Positions 1 through 7,967 of a stretch of 64,000 nt of DNA are shown one piece after another. Within the stretch, counting starts at the first letter, position 1, and every line of letters starts with the position of its first letter. This stretch comes from Streptomyces sp. SLBN-118 (GTDB lineage: Bacteria; Actinomycetota; Actinomycetes; Streptomycetales; Streptomycetaceae), in the NCBI RefSeq assembly GCF_006715635.1, contig NZ_VFNP01000002.1:1-64000 (forward strand), read 5' to 3'. The notes beneath the pieces were generated by a model that saw nothing but the letters and a program-made list of their open reading frames with translations, was not told the origin of the DNA and made no database searches. Position numbers and translations under genes: made by a program.

Positions 1-1
1 G

Positions 2-152
2 CGCGAGCTCGGCCGCCCGGCGCGGATCCTGAAGGTCATGGGCCTGCGCAGCGACGAGGGCCCCGACCGCAGGAAGCGCCCGCCATTCCAGAGGGTGCTG
101 ACCAACTCGGCGCGGATTGTGGACGAGTGGCTGCCGGTCAAGGACTGGCCAA
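2..152 (+). pseudogene. PAPS-reductase-family protein, upstream fragment
   Basis: The frame open from base 2 reads RELGRPARILKVMGLRSDEG and continues to DEWLPVKDW near base 148. It resembles the middle of the adenine-nucleotide alpha-hydrolase/PAPS reductase family found on Streptomyces plasmids and phages. After base 150 the similarity ends and another protein continues in a different frame. The C-terminal part of the same family reappears at 1275-1595 in the same orientation, so I infer one gene interrupted by about 1.1 kb. The true 5' end lies outside the window. Family members act on adenylyl or sulfonucleotide substrates, but the role of this plasmid-type branch is unknown to me, and the split copy is unlikely to be functional. 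Confidence 0.6.
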
Positions 153-357
153 CCGCCGCGGCGAAGAGATCATCCGTAACCTCGGCGACCGCATCGAAGA
201 GGCCCGCGCCAACGGCTGGCTCGGCGAGGTCCAAGGACTCCAGACCAGTCTCGAAGCCGCCCGCAACAAGCTCGCTTCGCTCGACCGACTCACCCGAACC
301 CGCAATCGCACGCCCGTTGTCCTGGGCATGCCGATCATCCCAGGAAATAATCTGTGA
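150..357 (+). pseudogene. C-terminal remnant of a site-specific integrase
   Basis: The frame starting near base 150 reads NRRGEEIIRNLGDRIEEARA, then a helical stretch containing GWLGEVQGLQ, and ends with LGMPIIPGNN and a stop at 355-357. This helical tail, ending in a hydrophobic LGMP motif, is what I associate with the C-terminus of actinobacterial recombinase/integrase proteins linked to Tn554-like elements. The catalytic domain is absent. It abuts the interrupted PAPS-reductase frame, so it probably marks the left boundary of the insertion. The assignment rests on recall of the family tail rather than on catalytic residues, hence moderate confidence. Confidence 0.45.
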
Positions 358-574
358 CCCAGCAGACGCACATAACCGAACCCCTTCCGCCAAACTATCT
401 CCCTGCCTGAATCAACGACCTACACTGGTCGGATGCAGCATCGGCTCCCAGTTGGGAGATTGGGTTGGCGTGCGACACATGCCCAGATAGAGGAGAGCAG
501 GCGGGACGCTACGGCACCCATACCTTCCGCTCTGGGAGTAGGTAGATCTCCGCACACTCGGGGGGAGCGGCGCA

Positions 575-1150
575 GTGGAGCATGCATTCGACCTGCTAGA
601 TGGCAAGGATTTCAATTTAGTCACCCTCGCACTGGCTGGGATTGGCGCCGCCCTCAGTACAATTGCCACCCACTACAGCAGGCGCGCACTATTCCCGCCT
701 AAACGGCAATTGACATGCCTCATCGACGCGTGCATGGACATCACCCCTTCAGCATGGATGATCAGTTTTCGCCTACAGAACACCGGGCGCCATGCCGTGG
801 CGAGCGAGCACTTCGATCGCGACAGGCCCTTGGAAGTCGACCTTGGGGTTCCCATTAAAGAACTATTTCCCGGGAAGGGCGCAGCCAGCAGTTTCCGCTA
901 CGAAGGTTCCAAGATTTACTTTGGTCCAGAATTTATAGACAGAAAGAAATCAGTCCGCTGCGGTGCGTCCATTAAAGGTGAACCCACAGTGACAATACAG
1001 AGCTTCCTAGTGGACGCTACAGTAAAAGCGAAATGGGTGACACCGGAAGCCAAGAAGATGAATCGGTCTTGCCTTCTGGGCTGCTTGGTACCTATTATAT
1101 TTTATACATTATTCGCGATTGCTGCACTCAATGGTGTCATAAATAGGTGA
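575..1150 (+). CDS. Hypothetical membrane protein in the inserted segment
   Basis: This 191-residue protein starts at GTG 575, preceded by a GGGGGGAG ribosome-binding site. A hydrophobic segment at about residues 14-34 and another at about 166-188 suggest two membrane helices around a soluble domain of roughly 130 residues. I do not recognise a family. The DNA is visibly richer in A and T than its neighbours, including a run near 1095 of almost only A and T, which fits recent transfer. It lies between the two halves of the interrupted PAPS-reductase gene and is probably cargo of the inserted element. Bases 358-574 hold no recognisable gene. Confidence 0.55.
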   Translation: MEHAFDLLDGKDFNLVTLALAGIGAALSTIATHYSRRALFPPKRQLTCLIDACMDITPSAWMISFRLQNTGRHAVASEHFDRDRPLEVDLGVPIKELFPGKGAASSFRYEGSKIYFGPEFIDRKKSVRCGASIKGEPTVTIQSFLVDATVKAKWVTPEAKKMNRSCLLGCLVPIIFYTLFAIAALNGVINR

Positions 1151-1274
1151 CTCACTTCATTTTCATGCCTCTTGATCGAGCGCCATAACTGATATCAATT
1201 TCGTTCTCACCTCTTGAGCAACGGTCAGTGCGCTCTACAGCTTAAGGCGCCTCGTCGGCGCAGAAGTTCGGTAA

Positions 1275-1595
1275 AGCTGTTCCTGCTCGATGTGCGTGTT
1301 CGCCTCCAAACGCGACGTACTGCTCACTCTCGGCCGGCGGCCGCGGCTGGCCGCCCTGTACGCCGAGATCGAGCAGGTGCGCGACGACAGCTTCTGCGCC
1401 GGCTGGCGAATCACCGATCTGATCCGCCACGCCGAAAACTGCGGGGCGCCCGACCCCGGCATCGTCTGCCCGGACGACGGCCCGGAGTTCACCGCCCTCG
1501 AGAACCAGGCGCGGGCAGCGCTACAGGAAGAGCCCCGCAAGGAACCCAAACTGGCCCGCGGCAGCGGCCGCGCCATGTGCGACGGCTGCGGCTGA
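1275..1595 (+). pseudogene. PAPS-reductase-family protein, downstream fragment
   Basis: The frame begins right after a stop at 1272-1274 and reads SCSCSMCVFASKRD, followed by GRRPRLAALYAEIEQVRDDS and PDPGIVCPDDGPEF, ending in a CDGCG tail. The CSCS-x-CVFASKRD cysteine cluster and the helical region after it are the C-terminal half of the family whose earlier part lies at 2-152. There is no plausible start with a ribosome-binding site, so it is probably not translated as a separate gene. Between the halves the expected segment of about 30-40 residues before the Cys cluster is missing, so the event included a deletion as well as an insertion. Confidence 0.6.
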
Positions 1596-1636
1596 CCACC
1601 ACACCCGCCTTCACCCCCTTGTCGGAGGGATACTCA

Positions 1637-1981
1637 ATGACGATGACAACGACCCAGCGCATCCTCGACCTCGCTGCGGCGGCACCGGCCAGCCACGGCG
1701 AGGACCTGGCGCTGCTCCTGAGCAAGGCGAACGAGCTGTACCAGCAGGGTCTGCAGGATCTGCATCGGAGTGTGGCAGCGCGCCTTGGCGGGCGGGCCAC
1801 TGCGGAGCTGATGTTCGCCGCGGACACGGCCGGTATGCCCTGCGATGCATCGCAGGACCGCGACGAGGTAATCCTGTTGCTGGCCTTGGCCGAGTGGGAG
1901 ATGACGCCGACCGCCCTGGCGTACGCGGAGATGGCGGAGGACGCCGCGCGCCGTGGCGTCTGCTTGATCCCTGAGGATTGA
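1637..1981 (+). CDS. Hypothetical protein, small and helical
   Basis: ATG 1637 is preceded by CGGAGGG at a good distance. The 114-residue product starts MTMTTTQRILDLAAAAP and is predominantly alpha-helical and acidic, with a C-terminal stretch rich in Ala, Glu and Met. I do not recognise a domain. It sits just downstream of the PAPS-reductase fragment and upstream of the winged-helix gene at 2109, in the same orientation, so it may have belonged to the same plasmid-type transcription unit. A longer frame starting at 1214 lacks a ribosome-binding site and overlaps the PAPS-reductase fragment, so I reject that start. Confidence 0.55.
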   Translation: MTMTTTQRILDLAAAAPASHGEDLALLLSKANELYQQGLQDLHRSVAARLGGRATAELMFAADTAGMPCDASQDRDEVILLLALAEWEMTPTALAYAEMAEDAARRGVCLIPED

Positions 1982-2108
1982 GCCGTGAGCGCGGCCGTCC
2001 GGGAAGAACCTTGAACCGCGGGCTAGACTTCCAACCGCAACTCCTGCCATTATTTGCGTTTTGAGCCGGGCAGGCCGGCCCACTTCTGACAGGACGGATG
2101 GTTCTGCC

Positions 2109-2825
2109 ATGACTTCGCGCCGTGAGCCTCGCCTGGCCGACGCTGCCGAGATCGCGGCTGAACAGGGCCTGACGCCCGCGCGCATCAGCGGCCTCTACAC
2201 CGAGCGCGCGGAAAACGCGGCCGGCGTGCCCTTCCCCGAGATCGCGGACATGCGCGGCCGCGCCCGCCTGTGGGACCACGCGCAGGTCACCGAGTGGTTC
2301 GCCCACCGCACGCCGGCAAGGCTCCAGGAACACACACCGCCCTCCCGCGACCCGGAGGAGTTGCTGAACGCGGCGGATGCCTCGCGGTTCCTCGGCTACA
2401 AGAACTCCAACCAGGTCACCACCTTCGTCCGCGACCACCCGGGTTACTTCCCCGACCCGGACGTCGTCGAAGAGTTGGGCACGGCCGAGAACCCCTACCG
2501 CCGGCAGCTGTGGCGCGTGCAGACTCTGCTGGACTGGATGGCCACCCGGCCCGGCCGCGGAAGACGAGCGGGAGCCAAAGCGGTACGGCCCCTGCCCGAT
2601 GTCCCCGTCGACGGCGATCCCGACGAACTTCTGGGAGCGACGCAGGCGGCCGCCTTGCTGGGGTACAAGAGCGTCGGCTCCTTCTCCAGCAGCCTGTCCC
2701 AGGGCAACCTGCCGCTGCTGAAAACGCCGGACGCGCTCGCCGAGAATGCTGGGCGCCAGAACGGGCGCCGACGGTGGACGCGCCGACACATCCTCGAGCA
2801 GGCCGCCCAGCGGTCCAGGAAGTAG
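2109..2825 (+). CDS. Multi-module winged-helix (excisionase-like) DNA-binding protein
   Basis: The 238-residue protein appears to hold three related modules. Residues ~8-70 (LADAAEIAAEQGLTPARISG ... ARLWDHAQVTEWF) resemble a MerR/excisionase winged helix. Two further repeats start DPEELLNAADASRFLGYKN (~82) and DPDELLGATQAAALLGYKSV (~174), each ending in a basic 'wing' such as RRQLWRVQTLLDWM or RRRWTRRHILEQA. I chose ATG 2109, with AGGACGG upstream, over GTG 2061. Multi-module proteins of this type can bind repeated operators. The gene lies just upstream of the repeat array at 3013-3120, so it is a candidate regulator of the replication and transfer units; that link is inference. Confidence 0.6.
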   Translation: MTSRREPRLADAAEIAAEQGLTPARISGLYTERAENAAGVPFPEIADMRGRARLWDHAQVTEWFAHRTPARLQEHTPPSRDPEELLNAADASRFLGYKNSNQVTTFVRDHPGYFPDPDVVEELGTAENPYRRQLWRVQTLLDWMATRPGRGRRAGAKAVRPLPDVPVDGDPDELLGATQAAALLGYKSVGSFSSSLSQGNLPLLKTPDALAENAGRQNGRRRWTRRHILEQAAQRSRK

Positions 2826-3012
2826 AACCCGGCGGTGAGCGCACATCCGCCCACCGTCCCATGAACGCGGCAGCCGGTTACGGGCGTTGGTCCCTTGCGG
2901 GCCGACTGTCGCACGATGGCCGGCATGGCGTGGCTCGCCACCGCGCCCCGCAGCAGCAGATGCTGCTGCGGACCGGCCATCGCCGAACTTCTAGGTGCCG
3001 CCCTCGCAGCCT

Positions 3013-3120
3013 CGTGGTCGGGGGCATGGATGCCGACCACGGTGCAGACCACGAGGTTGTTTCGAGTTCGTGAACATGGTCGGGGCTTCGTGGTCGGGGA
3101 TCTGGTCGGGGACCACGGGT
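3013..3120 (+). promoter_or_regulatory. GTGGTCGGGG repeat array upstream of the zinc-ribbon/replication genes
   Basis: Several near-identical copies of (G/A)TGGTCGGGG occur at 3013-3024, 3075-3085, 3089-3099 and 3102-3111, with inverted CCGACCAC or ACCACG copies at 3033-3040, 3048-3055 and 3112-3116. The stretch 3075-3150 aligns closely with 10663-10740 upstream of the conjugation operon, including a shared GGGTTT-CTCA and TCAGCAA downstream part. The repeats look like binding sites for one regulator controlling both units. Confidence 0.6.
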
Positions 3121-3182
3121 TTCCTCATCAGCAACCGAAGGTTCTGACGGAGACCGCCACGGCCCGCGGAAGGAAGACCCCC

Positions 3183-3440
3183 ATGAGCAGCGCTTGGACG
3201 TGCGACGGCTGCGGCGTCCCCAACATCGACCGCGCGTCGTGCGAAGCGTGCGGTACGAGCAGCCCGACCGCCACCGGTGCCGATCTCGCGAGAACTGCTC
3301 TGAAGGACGCGGCTGCGGCCCGCGCGGCCCAGGTCGAGGAAGCCGCTCGCGGCAATCACCGGTTGGCTGACCACCTCGGCAGCGTGACCGATGCCCACCT
3401 CGACGACGCCCTCGCGATGCGACGCCTCGGCATCGCGTGA
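3183..3440 (+). CDS. Small zinc-ribbon protein
   Basis: The 85-residue protein has an N-terminal W-x-C-x2-C-x(n)-C-x2-C motif (WTCDGCGVPNIDRASCEACG), like a RanBP2-type or short zinc ribbon. An Ala-rich helical tail ends in the sequence LDDALAMRRLGIA. ATG 3183 is preceded by GGAAGGAAG. It is the first gene after the repeat array at 3013-3120 and lies 88 bases upstream of the replication-relaxation gene, so the two are probably co-transcribed. Its function is unknown; a DNA- or protein-binding adaptor is possible. Confidence 0.6.
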   Translation: MSSAWTCDGCGVPNIDRASCEACGTSSPTATGADLARTALKDAAAARAAQVEEAARGNHRLADHLGSVTDAHLDDALAMRRLGIA

Positions 3441-3528
3441 CCGGCACGTCGAGGGACCCGTGTTCTTGTGCGTGGAGCCGCCCAGTGCTCAGCGCCCAGG
3501 CCGCAGGCGTGCGTCGAAAGGATTTCGC

Positions 3529-4431
3529 ATGACCAGCACTCCGGCCACGAGCTTGGCTCCCAGCCCCGCTGAACCCCTGAGTCACCAGGTGCTGGCCGCG
3601 CTCGGCCAGCACCGCATCGCCACCACCAGCCAGCTGCGCCGGATGCTGCGGCCGGACGGCACACGGCAGCTGCTGTCCCGCGTCCTGAACAAGCTGCGCT
3701 CCGACGGCTTCGTCGACTGCACGGTGCTACCGGACGCCAACCGCTCACGTACCCACGCCTGGTACCTCACGCAGGAAGGCTCGCGCCTGACCCGGGATCT
3801 GCCTGTCCTGCGGGGGCGGCCGCCCTACCCCATCACCTCGGATACGGCAGCGTCGCTGAAGACCCCGCACACGCTCGCCGTCGTGCGCGCCCATCTGGCC
3901 TTTGCCGCGGACGCCCGCCGGCTCGGGCACGAGCACGGCCCCTGGGACTGGACCCCTGAGGTATCTCACTCCATCGGCGAAGGCGACCGGATTGTGGCCG
4001 ACGCTGTCATGTACTACACCGCCGTCGAAAGCGAACACCGGCGAAAGCTGCGCGCGTTCGTGGAAGTCGATCGCACCACCATGAGCAGCGAGCGGCTGGC
4101 CGTGAAGTTGATCGAGTACGCCCGTCTGTTCCAGTACGAAGCCCAGCCCGTCGGCCGCCGCAGGCCGGCCGCCACAGGCCCTGCCTGGCTCCGCTGGTAT
4201 CCGGTCTTTCCCCGCGTGCTCTTCGTGCTCACCGGCGCCTCCCGGGCCAGACTGGACAATCGGATCAGCGATCTGCAGGCGATGGTTGCCCAGCACCCAC
4301 TCGTAACGGCCCTTGCCCGCGAAGTCCGGCTCGGAGCCGCCGTGCTGGAAGACATCGAGCAACACGGTCCCGCCCAGGCCGTGTGGGTGCCTCTGGCCGG
4401 CGGCAAGCCTCGCCCGTGGACCGAGTTGTGA
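3529..4431 (+). CDS. Replication-relaxation family protein
   Basis: The 300-residue product has a winged-helix N-terminus (HQVLAALGQHRIATTSQLRR, ~20-40, then LNKLRSDGFVDCT) and a C-terminal domain with VADAVMYY, FVEVDRTT and WYPVFPRVLFVLTG. The last three resemble the core of the replication-relaxation family found on actinobacterial plasmids and integrative elements, whose fold resembles nicking enzymes. ATG 3529 has GAAAGG upstream. Family members are thought to be needed for plasmid replication or relaxation, by analogy rather than direct proof here. The gene is followed by a terminator at 4506-4533, closing the unit that starts after the repeat array. This is the best evidence that this end of the window is plasmid/ICE-derived. 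Confidence 0.75.
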   Translation: MTSTPATSLAPSPAEPLSHQVLAALGQHRIATTSQLRRMLRPDGTRQLLSRVLNKLRSDGFVDCTVLPDANRSRTHAWYLTQEGSRLTRDLPVLRGRPPYPITSDTAASLKTPHTLAVVRAHLAFAADARRLGHEHGPWDWTPEVSHSIGEGDRIVADAVMYYTAVESEHRRKLRAFVEVDRTTMSSERLAVKLIEYARLFQYEAQPVGRRRPAATGPAWLRWYPVFPRVLFVLTGASRARLDNRISDLQAMVAQHPLVTALAREVRLGAAVLEDIEQHGPAQAVWVPLAGGKPRPWTEL

Positions 4432-4505
4432 GTCCCCTGCGCGAGCGATCGGGGGTGACCAGCCTGCCGCCCCAGGACTGGTGTCCTGAAGCGGCAGGCG
4501 TTCAC

Positions 4506-4533
4506 GACGCCCCGGGCCATCGCCTGGGGCGTC
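4506..4533 (+). terminator. Rho-independent-like hairpin after the replication-relaxation gene
   Basis: GACGCCCC (4506-4513) pairs perfectly with GGGGCGTC (4526-4533) around a 12-base loop. There is no clear T-run, as is usual in Streptomyces. It sits 75 bases after the stop of the 3529-4431 gene. Confidence 0.6.
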
Positions 4534-4549
4534 CCGCGTCCGTCCCGGC

Positions 4550-4672
4550 TTAACTCCCGTACAGCCAGCTGTCGTATGCGGAGTTGTCGACCAGGTGGTA
4601 GAGCCCGAGGGCGCCGGGGAAGAGCACCAGGGCGAGGACACCGGCCCGTACGAGAACGGGGGCCTTGATCAT
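4550..4672 (-). CDS. Possible very small membrane protein
   Basis: From ATG 4672 on the minus strand a 40-residue protein can be read. It has one strongly hydrophobic segment (VRAGVLALVLFPGALGLYHL) and a polar tail. A longer version would start at 4762. The ribosome-binding site is weak. I do not recognise it. It converges with the replication-relaxation gene across the terminator. It could be real but is too short to be sure. Confidence 0.3.
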   Translation of the reverse strand: MIKAPVLVRAGVLALVLFPGALGLYHLVDNSAYDSWLYGS

Positions 4673-4875
4673 GACGCAACCTGTCTGGCCGGTGATCGTA
4701 CGCACGTCACGCCACCGCCTGATGTCACCCCCGTAGGCCGTCCAAAAGAGGCCCCCGAACACGATCCCGGTCCCGGTCCCGCGAGCACCGCGGAGAATCC
4801 TGCCACCACGGCAAGGAACGTTTCGCGGTCATGGTGAACATTCCCATGGCTTTATCGAGCAGTAGTGACGTCACT

Positions 4876-5062
4876 TGTCGATGGGTTTGGGAGGCGCCCA
4901 AAACCACGGTCGGGTGATGTCGATGAGTTTGGGAGGCATGGCAGCTCTTGCCGGGGCAGCATCGGATGCTCTTTGTGAAAGGTGCTGGTCATGCCGCAGA
5001 TGTCGAAGGTCGAGCTGTACGCGGCGATCCGGCGTGACCATCGCGGCGGCATGGTTGCCTGA
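4876..5062 (+). mobile_element. IS21-family end and istA start remnant
   Basis: Two direct repeats of about 20 bases (TGTCGATGGGTTTGGGAGGC at 4876-4895 and a copy with one mismatch at 4918-4937) lie 42 bases apart. Repeated terminal motifs of this kind are typical of IS21-family ends. From 4991 a frame reads MPQMSKVELYAAIRRDHRGG and then stops; MSKVELYAAIRRD is the usual start of an actinobacterial IstA. Nothing else of the element remains. Confidence 0.55.
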
Positions 5063-5124
5063 TCCGGCACTAGACGGCCGAGCGGCTGCGCGCGCTCGCG
5101 GAATGACCGGCCCCGCCGGGTGGG

Positions 5125-5928
5125 TCAGCGGGCGATGAACGGCTCGGTCAGGTGCGGGGTCGCAAGGTAGAGGGTGCTGGCGGCCCGGCTGTGGAGCACC
5201 TGTTCCCTTGAGGCCCTTGCCCGCTCAGGGTCCATCTCGTGAGCGTAGGCGAGTTCGGGGTGGAGCAGCTGGATCGCGTGCACGAGCAGGTCACCGGTGA
5301 CGGCGACCAGTTCGCGCCCGGACGCGACGAGCACGCTCTGGTGCCCGGGCGTGTGCCCGGGCGTGGCGAACACGCGCTCGCCGCTGCGCAGCGGGGTGTC
5401 GCCGTCGAGCAGCCGTAGCTGATCGGTCTTGCGGAGCGGGTCGATCACAGTGGACCGCAGCTGCGGGTTGACCTCCTCGATCACGTCGAGTTCGGCCTGC
5501 TGCAACAGGTATTCGGCGTTCGGGAAGAACGGCCGCGTCTGCTCGCCGCCGACGACGGCCCAGCCCACGTGGTCGGTGTGGAGGTGCGTGAGCACCACGG
5601 TGTCTACTTCGGATGGTTCGATACCCGCGGCGGCCAGCGAAGCCGGGAGCGCCCCGGGCACGGGCGCCCACGAGGCCGCCGGGCTGTCGGCCGGGCCGAT
5701 CCCCGCGTCGACCAGCGTCACGCCCTGGTCGCTGCGGATCGCGAACGCGCGGAACTGGAGCCGCCAGCGCCCGTCGGCGTCGAGCGCGCCGGGATCGAGC
5801 TGGTCGGCCGCCGCCCACTGCTCGGTGGTGGCGCCGGGGAACGCCTCCGACCTGGGGGAGAAGAAGGGGCCCGCGCCGTCGGCGAGCGCGATGACGGTGT
5901 ACGGGCCGACCTGAATGGAAGGGGGCAT
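5125..5928 (-). CDS. MBL-fold metallo-hydrolase (lactonase-like)
   Basis: This 267-residue protein carries the metallo-beta-lactamase signature LTHLHTDHVG, with His115, His117, Asp119 and His120. A later TPGHTPGH and GDLLVH supply the further metal ligands. It resembles N-acyl-homoserine-lactonase-like and SoxH/flavorubredoxin-like soluble MBL enzymes, which hydrolyse esters or lactones with two metal ions; the substrate cannot be told from sequence. I chose the start at 5928 (MPPSIQVGPYTV) because the upstream extension to 6072 looks unlike the family, though no strong ribosome-binding site is visible. The gene is single, between an IS21 remnant and degraded small genes. Confidence 0.7.
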   Translation of the reverse strand: MPPSIQVGPYTVIALADGAGPFFSPRSEAFPGATTEQWAAADQLDPGALDADGRWRLQFRAFAIRSDQGVTLVDAGIGPADSPAASWAPVPGALPASLAAAGIEPSEVDTVVLTHLHTDHVGWAVVGGEQTRPFFPNAEYLLQQAELDVIEEVNPQLRSTVIDPLRKTDQLRLLDGDTPLRSGERVFATPGHTPGHQSVLVASGRELVAVTGDLLVHAIQLLHPELAYAHEMDPERARASREQVLHSRAASTLYLATPHLTEPFIAR

Positions 5929-6061
5929 CCCACAGATAGTGCCACCGGCGGGCGGCCCACGACCAGGCGGGTTGCCCCGGAGTTCACTCCAGGTCGTGGG
6001 CGCATCGCAGAACTGACAGACCTTGACCTCGTGCATGGCTCGGGCGTCGGCCGCTTCCGTC

Positions 6062-6425
6062 TCAATTGACACGCGCGTACTTCTTCAGGACCACAAGCCT
6101 GCCTCCCGCGCAGATTGTGCCGTCATTCTCATCGACAATCAGGCGACGAGAGGCCACCAACCGCCTCCCAACCCCATCCACATCTGCTGTTCCTAGAGAT
6201 GCACAACGCCATTCCCACGAAGAGCAGGACGACGACGGCGATTCCCTGCACCGCCCCTCGCACCACCACGTCCTTGAAGAGCAGCCGCGGCAGACGTACC
6301 CCATCCTCATCCGGGGCTACCGACGAAATGCGCTGCTCCGGGTGACGAAAGTCTGCAGTGATCGTTTCCCGTGATCCTTTCCCAGTCCGCTGTTCAGGCT
6401 GGGGCGACGCCAGGACTACGGCCAC
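6062..6425 (-). pseudogene. Possible small membrane protein, frame-interrupted
   Basis: On the minus strand one frame (start 6425) encodes a polar region and then a hydrophobic helix, VVRGAVQGIAVVVLLFVGMA. A second frame ending at 6062 continues with RRLVASRRLIVDENDGTICA and a basic end. The two parts would form one protein of about 120 residues if a single frameshift near 6200 were repaired. No family is recognised, so confidence is low. The rest of the stretch between 5929 and 6416 shows nothing else. Confidence 0.3.
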
Positions 6426-6887
6426 ACGACCTCGCCGTCTCGAACCACCAAGGGCTCGAACCGGTCCGACTCGCAGAACCTGGTCCAGCCCAGCTGGACC
6501 GTAGCGGTGGAGGGACGGTGCCGGTCATCGACTTTGGTAGCCAGCCAGCTGAGCAGTTCACCAGTGCGGTCGAATTCGTCGGGGTGGATCTCCTGCCGAA
6601 CGGCCAGAGCCCACGACCCGTAACCGGCGTCCTCCGGACGCAGCAGCACTGAGACGAGTGCTCGTCCACTCTCCAGGCCTGGCCGTGTCGGCCTAGCAGA
6701 GGCACAGGATCGTCCTCTGTGACGAGTTCGCCGCGGTCGTCCTCCACCACGACCGGAAACTCGGCACGATGTGGAGAATCTCCGGCTTGGGGCCCAGCCC
6801 GAGATGCCACCGAAGCTCTGCGACCTCCTCGTTGGACAGATCTTCCCCGAGGTTCAGGACGATCGAGAGCTCATAGATGTCAGCCAT
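6416..6887 (-). pseudogene. Hypothetical protein broken by frameshifts
   Basis: Starting at ATG 6887 the minus strand reads MADIYELSIVLNLGEDLSNE and EVAELRWHLGLG. The reading then continues in a second frame with EFPVVVEDDRGELVTEDDPV. It ends in a third frame with RPEDAGYGSWALAVRQEIHP and GWTRFCESDRFEPLVV, stopping at 6416. Stitched together this gives one protein of about 155 residues with a consistent acidic, globular composition. At least two indels are needed. I do not recognise the family. Confidence 0.5.
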
Positions 6888-7040
6888 AACTCCGAATCGT
6901 CCACGACTGGTGAGGAACTCGCGGTCCACGCCCGCACCAGCGATCGACCGGTCAGCCCCTTCAAGGCACGGGCGAGCGCAGAGACAAGCCTGATGCGACA
7001 AGGAAGTCGGTACCCCAAGTTGGCGACCATATATGTCAAG

Positions 7041-7069
7041 AGGGCCGCCGGGACTGGCCCGACGGCCCT
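7041..7069 (-). terminator. Hairpin downstream of the 7081-7731 gene
   Basis: AGGGCCGCCGGG (7041-7052) pairs with CCCGACGGCCCT (7058-7069), with a single C-A mismatch and a five-base loop. It lies 12 bases past the stop codon of the minus-strand gene that ends at 7081. Confidence 0.6.
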
Positions 7070-7080
7070 CCCATGGTCGG

Positions 7081-7731
7081 TCACGTCAGCTTGAAGAAGA
7101 GGGTGTCTTGGGTGTACCAGTCGACGTTCTTCGTGGCGTACTCCCACTCATTGTGCTCGAAGTCGAGCTTGTCGATGAGCTCCTGGACGTCGTACCGAAA
7201 GTCCGGGTCCATCCGATCCAGGACGGCGCGGTAGGCGTCGGCGGCGGGCTTTGTCTTGGCCAGCGGCAGGTGGCCAATAGCCGGGTAGCCGTCTATCGAG
7301 TACGGGACGTAGGGGAAGTCGTCGGGCAGCCCGCCGTAGAAGTAGCCGTGGGGCAGGAGGTCGGCCGGCACGCCGAGGCGGCGCATCTCATCGTCCACCA
7401 GGCCAAAGAACGTCGAGGGCTTGGAGTAGGTGCCCAGCTGGGAGGGGTCGGAAGCGTTGTGATCGATGATGTGCTGCAAAGCGGAGTTGTACGCGTTGCC
7501 CGCACACTCCGCGTCCGAATCGGTGCGCCCGGCGATGAGGTGATCGAGAGCGTCAGGGATGGACAGGCCCCAGTCGACGCCCTGGCGGTCGAGATCATCC
7601 TGAAGGGCCCGGGCGTCCTTGCGCATGCCGTCGAGGCGGCGCCGCTGGTCCCCCGAGAGGTTGCCGTTACTGCCCAGGTAGGCCAGGACGTCGGCCTTGT
7701 CGGCGGTGGAGTACGCAATGTTGTGACTCAT
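7081..7731 (-). CDS. Hypothetical protein of about 216 residues (DUF7691-like)
   Basis: The frame starts at ATG 7731 (MSHNIAYSTADKADVLAYLG); an upstream start at 7761 is possible, and neither has a strong ribosome-binding site. The protein is soluble and acidic, with recognisable blocks such as DALDHLIAGR, a central LQHIIDHN and ELIDKLDFEHNEWEY near the C-terminus. I tentatively associate it with a Streptomyces-specific domain family of unknown function (DUF7691-like), without certainty. It stands alone and is followed by a hairpin terminator at 7041-7069. No catalytic motif is visible. Confidence 0.6.
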   Translation of the reverse strand: MSHNIAYSTADKADVLAYLGSNGNLSGDQRRRLDGMRKDARALQDDLDRQGVDWGLSIPDALDHLIAGRTDSDAECAGNAYNSALQHIIDHNASDPSQLGTYSKPSTFFGLVDDEMRRLGVPADLLPHGYFYGGLPDDFPYVPYSIDGYPAIGHLPLAKTKPAADAYRAVLDRMDPDFRYDVQELIDKLDFEHNEWEYATKNVDWYTQDTLFFKLT

Positions 7732-7967
7732 GATCGCAATAGTGCCAAGAGGCACTGACATCTGGTCGTCGGTGGGTCAGAGTTGAGCAGGGTCACTCCC
7801 CGGCGTAGCGCCACGCGCTGGGCACCACGACCGGGGATGCGGTGGTCGATCCGGTGCTCGTTCTTGGTGCAGCCCGCCCGCCCACCCGGCGCGGCACCGG
7901 TTCGCCTGCCGGTGCCGCGCCCTGCCCTCGCCTGAAGCGGGGCAGGTGACGCAGCAGTCGTCGAAGG

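Noticed and set aside
1611..2846. Minus-strand frame of 411 codons
   Set aside because: It is antisense to two plus-strand genes with good ribosome-binding sites; Arg/Gly-rich, no domain.
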